Source: Hydrogenovibrio sp049975065 (GTDB lineage Bacteria; Pseudomonadota; Gammaproteobacteria; Thiomicrospirales; Thiomicrospiraceae). From it: a stretch of DNA of 64,000 bases. Below are positions 8,394 to 17,436 of the stretch, in pieces (the first letter of the stretch is position 1; each line of letters opens with the position of its first letter). The position numbers were made by a program, and so were the translations under genes. The notes beneath the pieces are model-generated. The model was not told where the DNA came from. It was given only the letters and a program-made list of their open reading frames with translations, and did not search any database. The stretch is from NCBI GenBank assembly GCA_049975065.1, contig JBNGDN010000001.1; one strand, 5' to 3'.

Positions 8394-10127
8394 TCACTGT
8401 AACGGCCGCATCAGCCAATTCTTAATCTGTGTTTCGTCCAAGGGAGCACCCGGGACGTGAAACAGTGTATGCTTGTCCGCCTCGGGTTGTTCGAATGTTT
8501 TGATTTGTTGTCGCATCACCGTTTCATCGGCATCGGATGGGCTGCGATTTTCACGTTGACGCTGGCGTAAGTTGGCTTCAATCTGCGCATAGTGATCATC
8601 GGGGCAAAGGCAGAATTGATAGGCTTGGGCAGGGGTTCGTTCCGCGAGATTGAGAAACGGTTGGCGATGTTCGGCTTTAAGAAAGGTGGCATCGACAATG
8701 ACATTGAAGCCCTCTTGTAATAGGATTTGCGCGTGGTCGTAGAGGGTTTGGTAAGTGCGGCGACTCATTTCCGGGGCGTAGAGGCGGGCTTTTTCGGCTG
8801 GGGGAACTCGGTGTGTTGGTGCAATGCCATAAAGGCGTTTACGCTCTATGTCAGAGTTGAGAATAATCGCATCGATGGCGTCCAAAAGTTGCCAAGCGTA
8901 ATAGGACTTTCCTGAGCCAGACAGACCAATCATCAGAATCAGCTTGGGCTCGGATACGGCGTAGGCGTCATTTTCGGCCTGGCGAATGAAGTCCAGTGCC
9001 TTGGCTTGCAAACTTTCGGCTTCCGGGGTGTTTTGCGGCAGCTGGTGGTAGCGAAGCGCGGTGATTTTGGCGCGTACCATGGCGCGATAGACTTGGTAAA
9101 ATGCCAGGTATTTTACGCCGTCGTAATCGCCGGTCAGGCTCAGATAATAGCTTAACAGCTTACGCTTTAATCGGGTTTGCTGGCGGTTTTCCAAGTCAAT
9201 CATTAGAAAGGCGAGATCGTTCATAACATCGATCCAGCGAAATTGTTCGTTGAATTCAATGCCATCAAACAGGGTGGGCTCGTCGTTTAATAAGGTAATG
9301 TTATCCAGATGCATGTCACCGTGGCAGGCCCGGATAAAACCGCCTTTTTTACGCTGTAATAGACCGTTAAACAGCGATTTCTGCGTGAACAGCGTCCAGT
9401 CGGCTAGCTGCTTCAGGCGATAGTGCCATTCCGGGTGCGAAAAGGTTTTCATCAGCGGGGGAAAGTTTTCCAGCATTGGGTGAATCACATCGTCTGGGTG
9501 ACCGTAGGCAACACTGTCGGTAGCCGGTTCTGCGCGTTGATGAAAGTCGGCAATGCGGCTGGCGAGCTGTTGAATTTGAGCATCGTCAAGTGTGTGGTCG
9601 ATCAGATAGCGGCCAAGCACCTGATTGGGATCGAATTGACGCATTTTAATGAGGTATTCAACCGCCTCGCCATGTGGCTGAAACTGCAGGTGATTTTGAT
9701 CGTTCAGGTAAAGCGGGCAAATTCCCAGATACAGTTGCGGAGCCGTGCGCTGATTGAGTTGTATTTCCAGTTGGCAATAGGTGTGACGTGCGGCGAGAGT
9801 GGCGAAATCCAAAAAACCGAAATCCACCGGTTTTTTGAGTTTATAAGCAAATTCACCGGTTAAGAACACCACGGAAATGTGGGTTTCAATGGTGGTGATG
9901 ACTTCCGTCGGATGCGGGTAGCAATCTGCGCTGGAGAGTTCGTCGATCAGAAAAGTCAGGTTCACGAATTCAGAAGCCTGTTCAGAGGGTGGTAAAAGGG
10001 TTTTGAATGGGGCGTTCGGAGCATTTTGGCCGTTGAATTGCCTTGGGTGTAAACGAACCGCCCCCAAGTGAGGGCGCGGTTGCGTGTGTTTTTCGAACGT
10101 TTTGGCGTTTGTTTGTTGTAACGCCAA
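8394..10127 (-). CDS. Two-domain phosphotransferase/AAA kinase-like protein
   Basis: A 577-residue fusion of an aminoglycoside-phosphotransferase-like domain (about residues 85-340) and a P-loop kinase domain (about 395-577). The first has the YKLKKPVDFGFLDF entry motif and the catalytic-loop pattern HGDMHLDN (269-276) with FDGIEFN as the metal site; the second has Walker A GLSGSGKS (401-408) and a VDATFL strand like gluconate or polynucleotide kinases. This architecture is widespread and uncharacterised; small-molecule phosphorylation is inferred. The start is TTG, six bases after the dksA stop, so they are probably co-transcribed. The first 80 residues are low in conservation, and a shorter start at the GTG near residue 55 is possible. 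Confidence 0.75.
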   Translation of the reverse strand: MALQQTNAKTFEKHTQPRPHLGAVRLHPRQFNGQNAPNAPFKTLLPPSEQASEFVNLTFLIDELSSADCYPHPTEVITTIETHISVVFLTGEFAYKLKKPVDFGFLDFATLAARHTYCQLEIQLNQRTAPQLYLGICPLYLNDQNHLQFQPHGEAVEYLIKMRQFDPNQVLGRYLIDHTLDDAQIQQLASRIADFHQRAEPATDSVAYGHPDDVIHPMLENFPPLMKTFSHPEWHYRLKQLADWTLFTQKSLFNGLLQRKKGGFIRACHGDMHLDNITLLNDEPTLFDGIEFNEQFRWIDVMNDLAFLMIDLENRQQTRLKRKLLSYYLSLTGDYDGVKYLAFYQVYRAMVRAKITALRYHQLPQNTPEAESLQAKALDFIRQAENDAYAVSEPKLILMIGLSGSGKSYYAWQLLDAIDAIILNSDIERKRLYGIAPTHRVPPAEKARLYAPEMSRRTYQTLYDHAQILLQEGFNVIVDATFLKAEHRQPFLNLAERTPAQAYQFCLCPDDHYAQIEANLRQRQRENRSPSDADETVMRQQIKTFEQPEADKHTLFHVPGAPLDETQIKNWLMRPLQ

Positions 10128-10133
10128 AGAGGA

Positions 10134-10562
10134 TTAGGCGATCCCCTGTTTCTCGCGCATTTCTTGTTTGGTTTTCATTTCCACCGTTAAGGTGGCTGTA
10201 GGACGCGCTTCCATTCGGGCCAAACCAATGGGGTCACCGCTCATTTTGCAATAACCGTACTCACCGTTTTCAATGTCTTTCAGCGATTTATCAATTTTGG
10301 CAATCAGTTTACGCTCTCGGTCGCGCGTTCTTAATTCCAAGGCGAATTCTTCTTCCTGTGATGCGCGGTCGTTTGGATCGGCGGGGGTTGATGAATCCGA
10401 GCGAAGATGATTTACGGTGTTGCTGGCTTCCCAAATCAACTGTTTTTTCCAGGCCAAGAGCTTGTTTTTGAAATGTGTCAGCATTTCCGGACTCATGTAT
10501 TCTTCATCGGGCTTCGGTTCATACTGTGGGTAGTTTTCGATAAAATCATGTGAAAGTTCCAT
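10134..10562 (-). CDS. dksA: RNA-polymerase-binding transcription factor DksA, cysteine-poor form
   Basis: Binds the RNA polymerase secondary channel and works with ppGpp in the stringent response. The 142-residue protein keeps the coiled-coil tip DPNDRA (Asp62, Asp65, Ala67) and the ELRTRDRERKLI helix. The zinc-finger region YGYCKMSGDPIGLARMEARP keeps only Cys105 of the usual four; the others are Ser108, Thr126 and Met129, so zinc binding is unlikely. Such forms are known in several proteobacterial lineages. Start is the ATG at 10562 with AGGG seven bases before; a GTG directly upstream is less well spaced. The kinase fusion gene follows after six bases. Confidence 0.93.
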   Translation of the reverse strand: MELSHDFIENYPQYEPKPDEEYMSPEMLTHFKNKLLAWKKQLIWEASNTVNHLRSDSSTPADPNDRASQEEEFALELRTRDRERKLIAKIDKSLKDIENGEYGYCKMSGDPIGLARMEARPTATLTVEMKTKQEMREKQGIA

Positions 10563-10884
10563 CACTTTCCCTTTTTTATTATTGTGTTAGACCGAGTTCG
10601 GCATTCAATGTTTGCTCTAAGCGGAAGCTGCCAAGGGTCTATTCTGAATAAAAAATCTTAACGCTCGTCCCAGACGTGTGAAAAGATCCGGCAAAAATCT
10701 AACTGCGTTTTATACCAAGTTTTCCAAACACAGACAACCTATTTTACCAGCCAAGTCGAATGGATTCTTGAGTAAATGCTCGCACGAATTGAGGAAAAAG
10801 GCCGTTAAACCCTGTAAGAAAGTTGCAAAATTCGTCAGATGCGCTTTAATAATGCGAGTTTTTAACGAATAAGGAATAGCGAAA
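10563..10884. other. Divergent dksA/cbbY intergenic region
   Basis: About 320 bases between divergent genes. It must hold both promoters. On the plus strand TTGCAA (10823-10828) and a TTAATAAT run (10846-10853) are about 17 bases apart, a plausible cbbY promoter. On the dksA side no clear -10/-35 pair stands out. No repeat element or small gene is supported. Confidence 0.5.
10823..10853 (+). promoter_or_regulatory. Probable cbbY promoter
   Basis: TTGCAA at 10823-10828 and TTAATA at 10846-10851 are separated by 17 bases, matching sigma-70 spacing with one and two mismatches to consensus. The cbbY ATG follows 34 bases later with AAGGA as ribosome site. Confidence 0.45.
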
Positions 10885-11652
10885 ATGGCAGAATTACAGG
10901 CGTTGTTATTTGATGTGGACGGCACTTTGGCGGATACCGAGCGAGACGGTCATCGGGTGGCGTTTAATATGGCCTTTGAGCAGGCTGGCCTTGATTGGCA
11001 CTGGAATGAAGCACTTTATGGTGAATTGTTGGCCGTCACAGGCGGCAAAGAACGCATTCGCTATTTCTTGGAAAAGTTTCACACCGACTTTGAAAAACCG
11101 GACAATTTCGATGACTTTGTAAAAGGATTGCACCAGGCAAAAACCGATTTCTACACCCAGTTATTATCGGAAGGAAAAATTCCCTTGCGTACCGGGGTTG
11201 AGCGTTTGATTCAGGAGGCGCGCGATGCTGGGTTGCGCCTAGCGGTGGTGACCACCACCACGCCGGCTAATGTCACTGCGTTGCTGACGCACACATTGGG
11301 GGAAGACTCGGAATCTTGGTTTGAAGTCATTGCCGCCGGCGATATTGTCCCCGCCAAGAAACCGGCACCGGATATTTACCACTGGGCGTTAGAGCAGATG
11401 TCGCTGGCACCGGAAGAGGCGATTGCGTTTGAGGATTCGCTCAATGGCATTCTGTCTTCGTCAGCGGCTCAGGTGCCGACCATTGTGACCATTAATGATT
11501 ACACCAAAGACGATGATTTTTCCAAGGCGGATCTGGTGCTGGATCACATGGGCGAACCGGATCAACCGTTTCAAGTGCTGTCCGGTGATGCTTTCGGTCA
11601 TCAGCACTTGAATCTGGAATTGGTTCGAGCCTTGTCCAAATCGGGCAGATAA
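10885..11652 (+). CDS. cbbY: CbbY-type HAD phosphatase
   Basis: Member of the HAD superfamily close to CbbY, which removes xylulose-1,5-bisphosphate, a misfire product that inhibits Rubisco. The 255-residue protein shows motif I DVDGTLADTE (nucleophile Asp10, acid Asp12), motif II TTTTP, motif III lysine in AKKPAPDIY and motif IV EDSLNG. A helical cap lies between motifs I and II. CbbY function implies the Calvin cycle, consistent with an autotroph, though other sugar phosphates cannot be excluded. ATG is preceded by AAGGA. It converges on an FGGY sugar kinase, which may process a related pentose. Confidence 0.85.
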   Translation: MAELQALLFDVDGTLADTERDGHRVAFNMAFEQAGLDWHWNEALYGELLAVTGGKERIRYFLEKFHTDFEKPDNFDDFVKGLHQAKTDFYTQLLSEGKIPLRTGVERLIQEARDAGLRLAVVTTTTPANVTALLTHTLGEDSESWFEVIAAGDIVPAKKPAPDIYHWALEQMSLAPEEAIAFEDSLNGILSSSAAQVPTIVTINDYTKDDDFSKADLVLDHMGEPDQPFQVLSGDAFGHQHLNLELVRALSKSGR

Positions 11653-11709
11653 TACCAGTCGCTAACCAGTCGCTTAGCAGTCATTGTGGCCAACGGTCGG
11701 TTAGAGTCT

Positions 11710-13041
11710 TTAGGCTTTTGCCCCAAGTAAGCGGGTGACGCCAAAGGCGGCGTCGGCGTGATTTACGTTGACCATTTCGCCGGGCAACGCTTGCGCCCGC
11801 AAAGCCATCCAGGCAGTGTTCTGTGTGCCACCCCCAGTGGTGAACAGCCGTTTCAGTCTGGGTGCGCCCAGCGTTTCAAAGCGTTGATACCCCAAGGCTT
11901 CAATGGCCACCAATCCTTCCAGCAGTCCCTGTAAAAATTGTTCATCCGAATCGGGTCTTGGCGTCACGCGCGGAGCCAGCGTCGGGTCGTTGATAGGAAA
12001 TCGCTCGCCGTTCGACAGCAGCGGATAGTAGTCTAAACCGCTCGGTTGCTGAATATTGAGCTGGGCGATCAGCTGTTTCAGCGTTTTCAGATCAAAGTAT
12101 TTCAATAGGACGGCACCACCGGCATTCGATGCGCCGCCAACCAACCAGCGGTCTTGCAGGCGATGGCTGTAAAGACCGTATTCCGGCGCAAAAATGGGTT
12201 GGTCGGATAACAGTTTCAGTGCCAGAGTGGACCCAAGCGACGTGACGGCGTCTCCGATTCGATGAGCGCCGGTGGCTAAAAACGCCGCTAGACTGTCGGT
12301 GGTGCCGCTGACAATTTGCATGCTCGGGTCGAAGCCGAATCGTTTGGCCAAGTCGGGGGAGATTGAGCCAATGGGCGTGCCGGGGGACACGACTTTCGGC
12401 AAGCAGAGCTGTGTCAGCTCGCCAATCCAGTTTGGCCAGGCCTGGTGAATCGGGTCGTATCCCAGTTTCAAGGCGTTATTTTCATCTGTGGGGACAGGGT
12501 GCCCCGTGAGATAGCGGTTCACCCAGTCAATTTGGTGGAAAATATGTGCTTCTTCCCGTTGCGTGACCGTGAGTTGATGGGCTTCCAACCACATGACTTT
12601 CGCCAGCGTGCTGGAGGCACCGTGTGCCGCGCTCTGCTTGGGTGCGATGCGGGCGATGCGCGAGGCTTGCGGCTGCGCTCTTCGGTCGTCGTACATCCGT
12701 GCTGATGTCCAGGCTTCCCCTTGCTGGCTGCCCAGCAGAACGGTGGAGGAGGTGGCATCCAGTATGCAATGGGTGATGCGGTTTAAAGGGGTTTTCTGTG
12801 CCAGAGAGGCGAGCAGGCGATTGAGTGTCTCAATCCATAATTCGGGACTTTGTTCACTGCAAGCGTCCTGTCTGTCGGGAAATGGCATGGATTCGGTGGC
12901 GGTTGCGAGGGTCTCGTCAAAGGCACGGCTGTTGGCCGGAATAACCAGCGCACGCATTCCCGATGTGCCAATGTCGATTCCCAGCCAATGTTCGCTGTTT
13001 GCCGTGTTTTGTGAGTGTAAGGTGTTGGGTTGTGTCATCAT
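11710..13041 (-). CDS. FGGY-family carbohydrate kinase, probably D-ribulose/xylulose kinase type
   Basis: ATP-dependent sugar kinase of the FHS/actin fold. It begins LGIDIGTSGMRALV (phosphate 1 loop), has LDATSSTVLL and the MYDDRRA segment that characterises the D-ribulokinase-like subgroup of plants and cyanobacteria, SGTTDSLAAFLATGA, and the C-terminal adenosine motif FTTGGGTQNTAWMALRAQ. Start chosen at the first of two ATGs at 13036-13041 (443 residues); an upstream ATG at 13107 adds 22 unlikely residues. Both have weak ribosome sites. It is convergent with cbbY, which suggests a role in pentose salvage around the Calvin cycle, but this is inference. One CCAGGCCTGG lies inside it. Confidence 0.8.
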   Translation of the reverse strand: MMTQPNTLHSQNTANSEHWLGIDIGTSGMRALVIPANSRAFDETLATATESMPFPDRQDACSEQSPELWIETLNRLLASLAQKTPLNRITHCILDATSSTVLLGSQQGEAWTSARMYDDRRAQPQASRIARIAPKQSAAHGASSTLAKVMWLEAHQLTVTQREEAHIFHQIDWVNRYLTGHPVPTDENNALKLGYDPIHQAWPNWIGELTQLCLPKVVSPGTPIGSISPDLAKRFGFDPSMQIVSGTTDSLAAFLATGAHRIGDAVTSLGSTLALKLLSDQPIFAPEYGLYSHRLQDRWLVGGASNAGGAVLLKYFDLKTLKQLIAQLNIQQPSGLDYYPLLSNGERFPINDPTLAPRVTPRPDSDEQFLQGLLEGLVAIEALGYQRFETLGAPRLKRLFTTGGGTQNTAWMALRAQALPGEMVNVNHADAAFGVTRLLGAKA

Positions 13042-13311
13042 AAAATTGCCGTATTGGCGCTGCGTCAGTCGGGTGGCCGGTTGGTTCAAAAAACAGACTC
13101 GGCTCATTATAGCAAACCGTTCGATAATGGCGTCAGTGTGCTTTTATTTAAAGTGGAATTAAAGTAAAATTCTGACTACTTTTGAAGGTTTCCCAGCCGT
13201 GCCGTTGACAGGCGGTATTCGGCGGGCGTCAGCCAACGATCTCAGATGCTGTCCAGGCGATCCGATTCTATCAACGCAAGACATTGCAATAACGTGTAAG
13301 GAAAGTGCTCA

Positions 13312-14277
13312 ATGAACGAATTGCAACAAGTTTTAATCCTCTTTGCAATTATTGTCATTGCCGGGCTTTATTTTTTTCAAAAAAGGAAAGCGAAATCAGA
13401 TGCACCCGAGTCGGACTCGAAAGGCCTAACAGCTTCTCGAGATGAGCGCACTTCTGCCAGTGAAGCCTTGAACGAATTGGGCGAGCCACACATTCCTTTT
13501 TCCAAAGAAACCGAACATCGTTTGCATCTGGACGAGGCGGAAGCGGATGACGTACCGGAGTCGCAACTGGGACTGGCGTTTGGTCAGGAGTTTGAGCCGC
13601 CACCGAAGTCCGCGTCTCAGACGACTGAATCGGCATCGTCCGCAATGCAATCGACGCCGGCGCCAGCGGATTCGGAGGCCACCAACGAAACCACTCAGCG
13701 TAAGCCGCGTCACATTGTGCTGGAAGTGGAAGACATGCAGCCGGTGATGGGGTTGGAGTCAAACGGCGATCATCCCTATGCCGCAGATGACGACTACACA
13801 CCCAGTTTTGGCATTCCGGAAGATGGGGTCAGTGCGCCGAATACGGCCGCGGAAACCGAGCTGAAAGAACCGCAAATATTTGCGATTATCGTGATGGGAA
13901 CCCAAGATTTTGCCTGGCCGAAAGTCAATCAGACCTTGCACGGGGTGGGGTTGGTGCCCAACAGTAATGGCATTTTTGTGAAAAAAGACTCGATGGGGAA
14001 CGAAATTATCCGGGTAGCGAATCTGCTGGAGCCGGGGAGTTTTCCATTGGACGAACCGACGAATAATGAGTTTACAACGCCCGGTGTGGTGCTGATCCTG
14101 GAACTGCCGACGACGGTGAAAGCCCCGGCGGTGATGCACGATATGATTATGATGTCGCGCAAAATCTCGCAACGCTTGAATGCCCGCCTGTATGATGCCG
14201 AACGTCATTTAATGAAAGAATCCGATTTTCAGGCGATGCGCGATGCGGCGGTCGCCTATGAATCGCGTGCGATTTAA
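13312..14277 (+). CDS. zipA: Cell division protein ZipA
   Basis: Membrane anchor that tethers FtsZ at the division site. The 321-residue protein has one N-terminal transmembrane helix (about residues 5-23, VLILFAIIVIAGLYFF) followed by basic KRKAK, a long acidic, proline- and serine-rich linker (about 30-175), and the C-terminal FtsZ-binding domain (about 190-320) starting PQIFAIIVMGTQDFAWPKVNQTL. The ATG has TAAGGAAAG ahead of it. ligA follows 14 bases after the stop, the usual zipA-ligA pair. The linker holds no recognisable motif. Confidence 0.93.
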   Translation: MNELQQVLILFAIIVIAGLYFFQKRKAKSDAPESDSKGLTASRDERTSASEALNELGEPHIPFSKETEHRLHLDEAEADDVPESQLGLAFGQEFEPPPKSASQTTESASSAMQSTPAPADSEATNETTQRKPRHIVLEVEDMQPVMGLESNGDHPYAADDDYTPSFGIPEDGVSAPNTAAETELKEPQIFAIIVMGTQDFAWPKVNQTLHGVGLVPNSNGIFVKKDSMGNEIIRVANLLEPGSFPLDEPTNNEFTTPGVVLILELPTTVKAPAVMHDMIMMSRKISQRLNARLYDAERHLMKESDFQAMRDAAVAYESRAI

Positions 14278-14291
14278 CATTTCATCTTTTT

Positions 14292-16334
14292 ATGACTGAG
14301 CCAGAAGAGCCGCACGACTTTACCCAATCGCACTATCAGGCGTTGGTGAAACGTCTGAACCATCACAGCCATCAGTATTATGTACTGGACGCCCCGCAAA
14401 TCAGTGACCCGCAATACGACGCCCTTTATCAGCTACTGTTGGCGGTGGAAACCTTGCACCCGGATTGGGTGCTAAAGGAATCGCCCAGTCAGCGGGTCGG
14501 TGACCAGCCCCTCACCGAATTCAAAACCGTCCGCCATGCGCTGGCCATGTATTCCCTAGACAATGCCTTTAACGACGAGGACCTGGCGGCGTTTTTGAAG
14601 CGCATTCAGGAAAAAGCGCCAGGCCTGGCGGAAATCGAGTTTTCCGCCGAACCGAAAATGGACGGTCTGGCCATTAATATCCGTTATGAAAACGGCGAAC
14701 TGGTACAAGCCACCACCCGCGGCGACGGTCAGGTCGGCGAGGATGTCACCCATAATGTGCGCACCATTCAAGCCGTTCCCTTGAAGCTTTTTGGCCAGGC
14801 CTGGCCGGAAGTGGTGGAAGTGCGCGGCGAAGTGTTTATGTCTAAAACAGCGTTTGAAAAACTGAACGCCTATCAGCAATCCATCAACGGCAAAGTGTTT
14901 GCTAACCCTCGAAATGCCGCCGCTGGCTCCTTGCGACAACTGGATGCCAAAATCGTCGCCAAACGTCAGTTGAGTTTTTACCTCTATGGCTGGGGCGAAA
15001 TCAGCGACAACTGGCCGGTGCCGGAACGTTATTCGGATATGATTGACCAGTTGGTGCAGTGGGGCTTGCCATCCAATCCGCATTCCGAAGTGGTGCGCAA
15101 CCTGGACGGAATGCTGACCTACTATGAAAAACTGTTGCGCTCGCGCGATGAATTACCGTATGAAATCGATGGCATTGTCTATAAAGTGAATCCTATTGCC
15201 CTGCAAGCACACCTTGGGTTTACCGCACGTGCGCCTCGTTGGGCCATCGCGCGCAAATTCCCGGCGCAAGAGGTCTGGACCAAGCTGTTGGACATTGAAG
15301 TACAGGTGGGGCGTACCGGCGCGATTACGCCTGTGGCACGTTTGGAACCGGTTTCCGTGGGCGGTGTGACGGTTTCTAATGCGACCCTGCATAATATGGA
15401 TGAGATTCGCCGCAAGGACGTCCGCATCGGCGATACCGTGATTGTCCGCCGTGCCGGAGACGTGATTCCGGAAGTCGTGGGGCCGGTGTTGGCGCAGCGC
15501 CTAGGGGAGACTCGACTGTTTGAAATGCCGAGTCACTGCCCGGAGTGCGGTTCCGATGTGGTTAAAGAAGCCGATAAAGCGGCTTATCGCTGTACCGGCG
15601 GCTTGGTTTGCCCGGCCCAGCGTAAACGTTCTTTATATCACTTTGTATCGCGTAAAGCGATGGATATTCAGGGTTTAGGTGATAAGCTGATTGACCAGTT
15701 GGTGGATATCGGCTGGGTGAAACATCCGGATGATTTTTATCATTTAACGGTCGAACAGCTGGCGAGCCTGGAACGCATGGGCGAAAAGTCGGCGCAAAAT
15801 GTTGTGGACGGTATTCAAGCCTCCCGTGAAACCACCTTGGCCAAGTTTATTTACAGTCTGGGGATTCCGGAAGTCGGTGAAGTCACGGCGCGGAATTTAG
15901 CCAATCACTTCAAAGACTTGCCAAGCATTCAGCAGGCCACGCTTGAAGAATTTGTTGCGGTGGATGACGTCGGTGAAGTGGTCGCCGAACACCTAGTGAA
16001 CTTCTTCAAGGAACCGCATAATGAAGAAGTGATTCAAGGTTTGCTGAAGGCTGGAATCCATTGGCCGACACCGCAAGCCGCCGAGGGTTCGACGGATTCG
16101 CCGTTTGACGGAAAAGTCGTGGTGTTGACGGGCACCTTAACCGAAATGAGTCGTCCGGAGGCCACAGACTGGCTGGAATCCTTGGGAGCCAAAGTCACCG
16201 GCAGTGTGTCCGCCAAAACCGATTATGTGATTGCCGGTGACAAAGCCGGTTCAAAATTGACCAAGGCCGAATCGCTGGGTGTAGCGGTTCTGGACGAGTC
16301 CGAATGGCTGGCGATGATGCCGCCGCGCGCTTAA
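14292..16334 (+). CDS. ligA: NAD-dependent DNA ligase LigA
   Basis: Seals nicks in DNA replication and repair using NAD. The 680-residue protein has the Ia domain with HHSHQYYVLDAPQISDPQYD, the adenylation lysine in AEPKMDGLAINIRYENG (about residue 121), the OB fold, a zinc finger with four cysteines (CPECG ... YRCTGGLVCPAQ), helix-hairpin-helix repeats and a C-terminal BRCT domain (DGKVVVLTGTL onward, about 600-680). Length is normal. Its TAA stop lies inside the left end of repeat element A (16331-16499). Two CCAGGCCTGG palindromes lie inside it. Confidence 0.97.
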   Translation: MTEPEEPHDFTQSHYQALVKRLNHHSHQYYVLDAPQISDPQYDALYQLLLAVETLHPDWVLKESPSQRVGDQPLTEFKTVRHALAMYSLDNAFNDEDLAAFLKRIQEKAPGLAEIEFSAEPKMDGLAINIRYENGELVQATTRGDGQVGEDVTHNVRTIQAVPLKLFGQAWPEVVEVRGEVFMSKTAFEKLNAYQQSINGKVFANPRNAAAGSLRQLDAKIVAKRQLSFYLYGWGEISDNWPVPERYSDMIDQLVQWGLPSNPHSEVVRNLDGMLTYYEKLLRSRDELPYEIDGIVYKVNPIALQAHLGFTARAPRWAIARKFPAQEVWTKLLDIEVQVGRTGAITPVARLEPVSVGGVTVSNATLHNMDEIRRKDVRIGDTVIVRRAGDVIPEVVGPVLAQRLGETRLFEMPSHCPECGSDVVKEADKAAYRCTGGLVCPAQRKRSLYHFVSRKAMDIQGLGDKLIDQLVDIGWVKHPDDFYHLTVEQLASLERMGEKSAQNVVDGIQASRETTLAKFIYSLGIPEVGEVTARNLANHFKDLPSIQQATLEEFVAVDDVGEVVAEHLVNFFKEPHNEEVIQGLLKAGIHWPTPQAAEGSTDSPFDGKVVVLTGTLTEMSRPEATDWLESLGAKVTGSVSAKTDYVIAGDKAGSKLTKAESLGVAVLDESEWLAMMPPRA

Positions 16335-16499
16335 CCCGAATATTTCATGAATTTGTGCTGAAATTGCGCAGAACCTTGTTTTCACAAGGAAATTTTCGAA
16401 GAAGTGCCGTATCCACGATTACGGCCGACTGAGAAAATATTTCTTGTGGAATCAAGGAGCAATCAAGGTCGGTGCAAATTTGTGAACTGTTCGGGTTAA
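16331..16499 (+). repeat. Inverted-repeat-ended element, copy A
   Basis: A 169-base non-coding element starting TTAACCCGAATATTTCATG and ending in its near inverse, TGTTCGGGTTAA. The middle holds GCGCAGAA, TTGTTTTCACAAGGAA and TCCACGATTACGGCCGACTGA, stretches that recur in copies B and D. No ORF is present, so it resembles a MITE or a large REP-type element. It lies between ligA and darP and supplies the ligA stop codon. The relation between copies is read directly from the sequence; mobility is inference. Confidence 0.75.
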
Positions 16500-16531
16500 A
16501 AAGCGTTTCAATATCTGATAAGGAAATAATG

Positions 16532-17077
16532 ATGGTCAGACCGCGTAATGTGAATCGAACCAAAGCTAAGAAAGAAATTCCAGACTGGGAACAGGAAGAA
16601 TTTGAAAGCCGCACCGACATTAAAAAAGCGGCTCAAGCGGTTACGGAAATGGGTGAGCAATTGGCGGAGTTATCCGAAACGGCGCTGAAAAAAATGGCCT
16701 TGCCGGAAGAGCTGCTGAATGCGCTGCTGTTAATGAAAGAAATGAAAAATGGGCCAGCGATTAAGCGGCAGAAGCTGTTTATCGGCAAGTTATTGCGCAA
16801 GAATGAGCCGCTGATCGTTGAGATCAAAGCACGATTGTTTGCAATGGAGCAGCAAGCCAAGCAGCAAAATGCCCATTTTCATCGTCTGGAAAAATGGCGC
16901 GATCGTCTGGTGACCGAAGGCGATGAGGCGCTGAATGAATTTGTGGCGGAATACACTCAGGCTGATCGCAGTCAGTTACGGCAGTGGATTCGTAATGCTC
17001 AGAAAGAAGCGGAACAAAACAAGCCGCCTAAAGCCTCCCGAGCGATTTTTCAATATTTAAAAGGTCTGGAGTGGTAG
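16532..17077 (+). CDS. darP: Ribosome maturation factor DarP (YjgA/DUF615)
   Basis: Small, highly charged, helical protein of the YjgA family, which binds pre-50S ribosomal particles and promotes maturation of the peptidyl-transferase centre. The 181-residue product starts MVRPRNVNRTKAKKE, contains RTDIKKAAQAVTEMGEQLAELS and the HFHRLEKWRDRLVTEGDEAL segment, and ends in a basic/aromatic tail, all typical. Start chosen at 16532, seven bases after AAGGA; an ATG three bases earlier is equally in frame. Its promoter and leader would lie in or next to repeat element A, just upstream. A CCAGGCCTGG palindrome lies 24 bases beyond its stop. Confidence 0.88.
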   Translation: MVRPRNVNRTKAKKEIPDWEQEEFESRTDIKKAAQAVTEMGEQLAELSETALKKMALPEELLNALLLMKEMKNGPAIKRQKLFIGKLLRKNEPLIVEIKARLFAMEQQAKQQNAHFHRLEKWRDRLVTEGDEALNEFVAEYTQADRSQLRQWIRNAQKEAEQNKPPKASRAIFQYLKGLEW

Positions 17078-17100
17078 TACCATTTGGGCGCTCATTTTCG

Positions 17101-17110
17101 CCAGGCCTGG
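17101..17110. repeat. CCAGGCCTGG palindrome between converging genes
   Basis: Exact copy of the window's over-represented 10-bp palindrome, extended to GCCAGGCCTGGC. It lies between the 3' ends of convergent darP and the DUF3817 gene. Confidence 0.9.
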
Positions 17111-17117
17111 CCAAATG

Positions 17118-17411
17118 TCAGCGGTGTCCCAGTTTGCGCAGGATGGTGGCTTGGTAAATAAAGGTTCCGAAGGGGATTAGAGCCGCCAGAAACCCTCTGA
17201 AAGCCTGCATTTCCGTAAGCCATCCTTTCAGCGCGTAGGCGGCTAGCAACGCGCTGAACGTCATAAATAAAATGCCGTGCAATAGTCCGATGATCGAAAC
17301 GGCATGCGGATACCCGAAAGCGTATTTCAGCGGCATGGCGATGAATATGAGCGCCACCAGCGTGGTGCCTTCCAATATCGCCAACCCTTTCAAATAAGCA
17401 TACCGTTGCAT
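17118..17411 (-). CDS. DUF3817 membrane protein
   Basis: A 97-residue integral membrane protein with three predicted helices (about residues 12-30, 38-62 and 70-90). The conserved features of DUF3817 are visible: LAILEGTTLVALIFIAMPLKY at the N-terminal end and the HGILFM motif in the middle. Function is unknown; the family is small and widespread and often occurs next to transporters. It is 26 bases from the neighbouring transporter gene on the same strand, so they may form a transcript. No soluble domain or signal peptide. Confidence 0.75.
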   Translation of the reverse strand: MQRYAYLKGLAILEGTTLVALIFIAMPLKYAFGYPHAVSIIGLLHGILFMTFSALLAAYALKGWLTEMQAFRGFLAALIPFGTFIYQATILRKLGHR

Positions 17412-17436
17412 GGATATTCAGCCAGTCCTTTCCATT

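Noticed and set aside
9423..9863. 146-codon plus-strand open frame
   Set aside because: Shadow of the two-domain kinase gene, whose phosphotransferase motifs lie on the minus strand.
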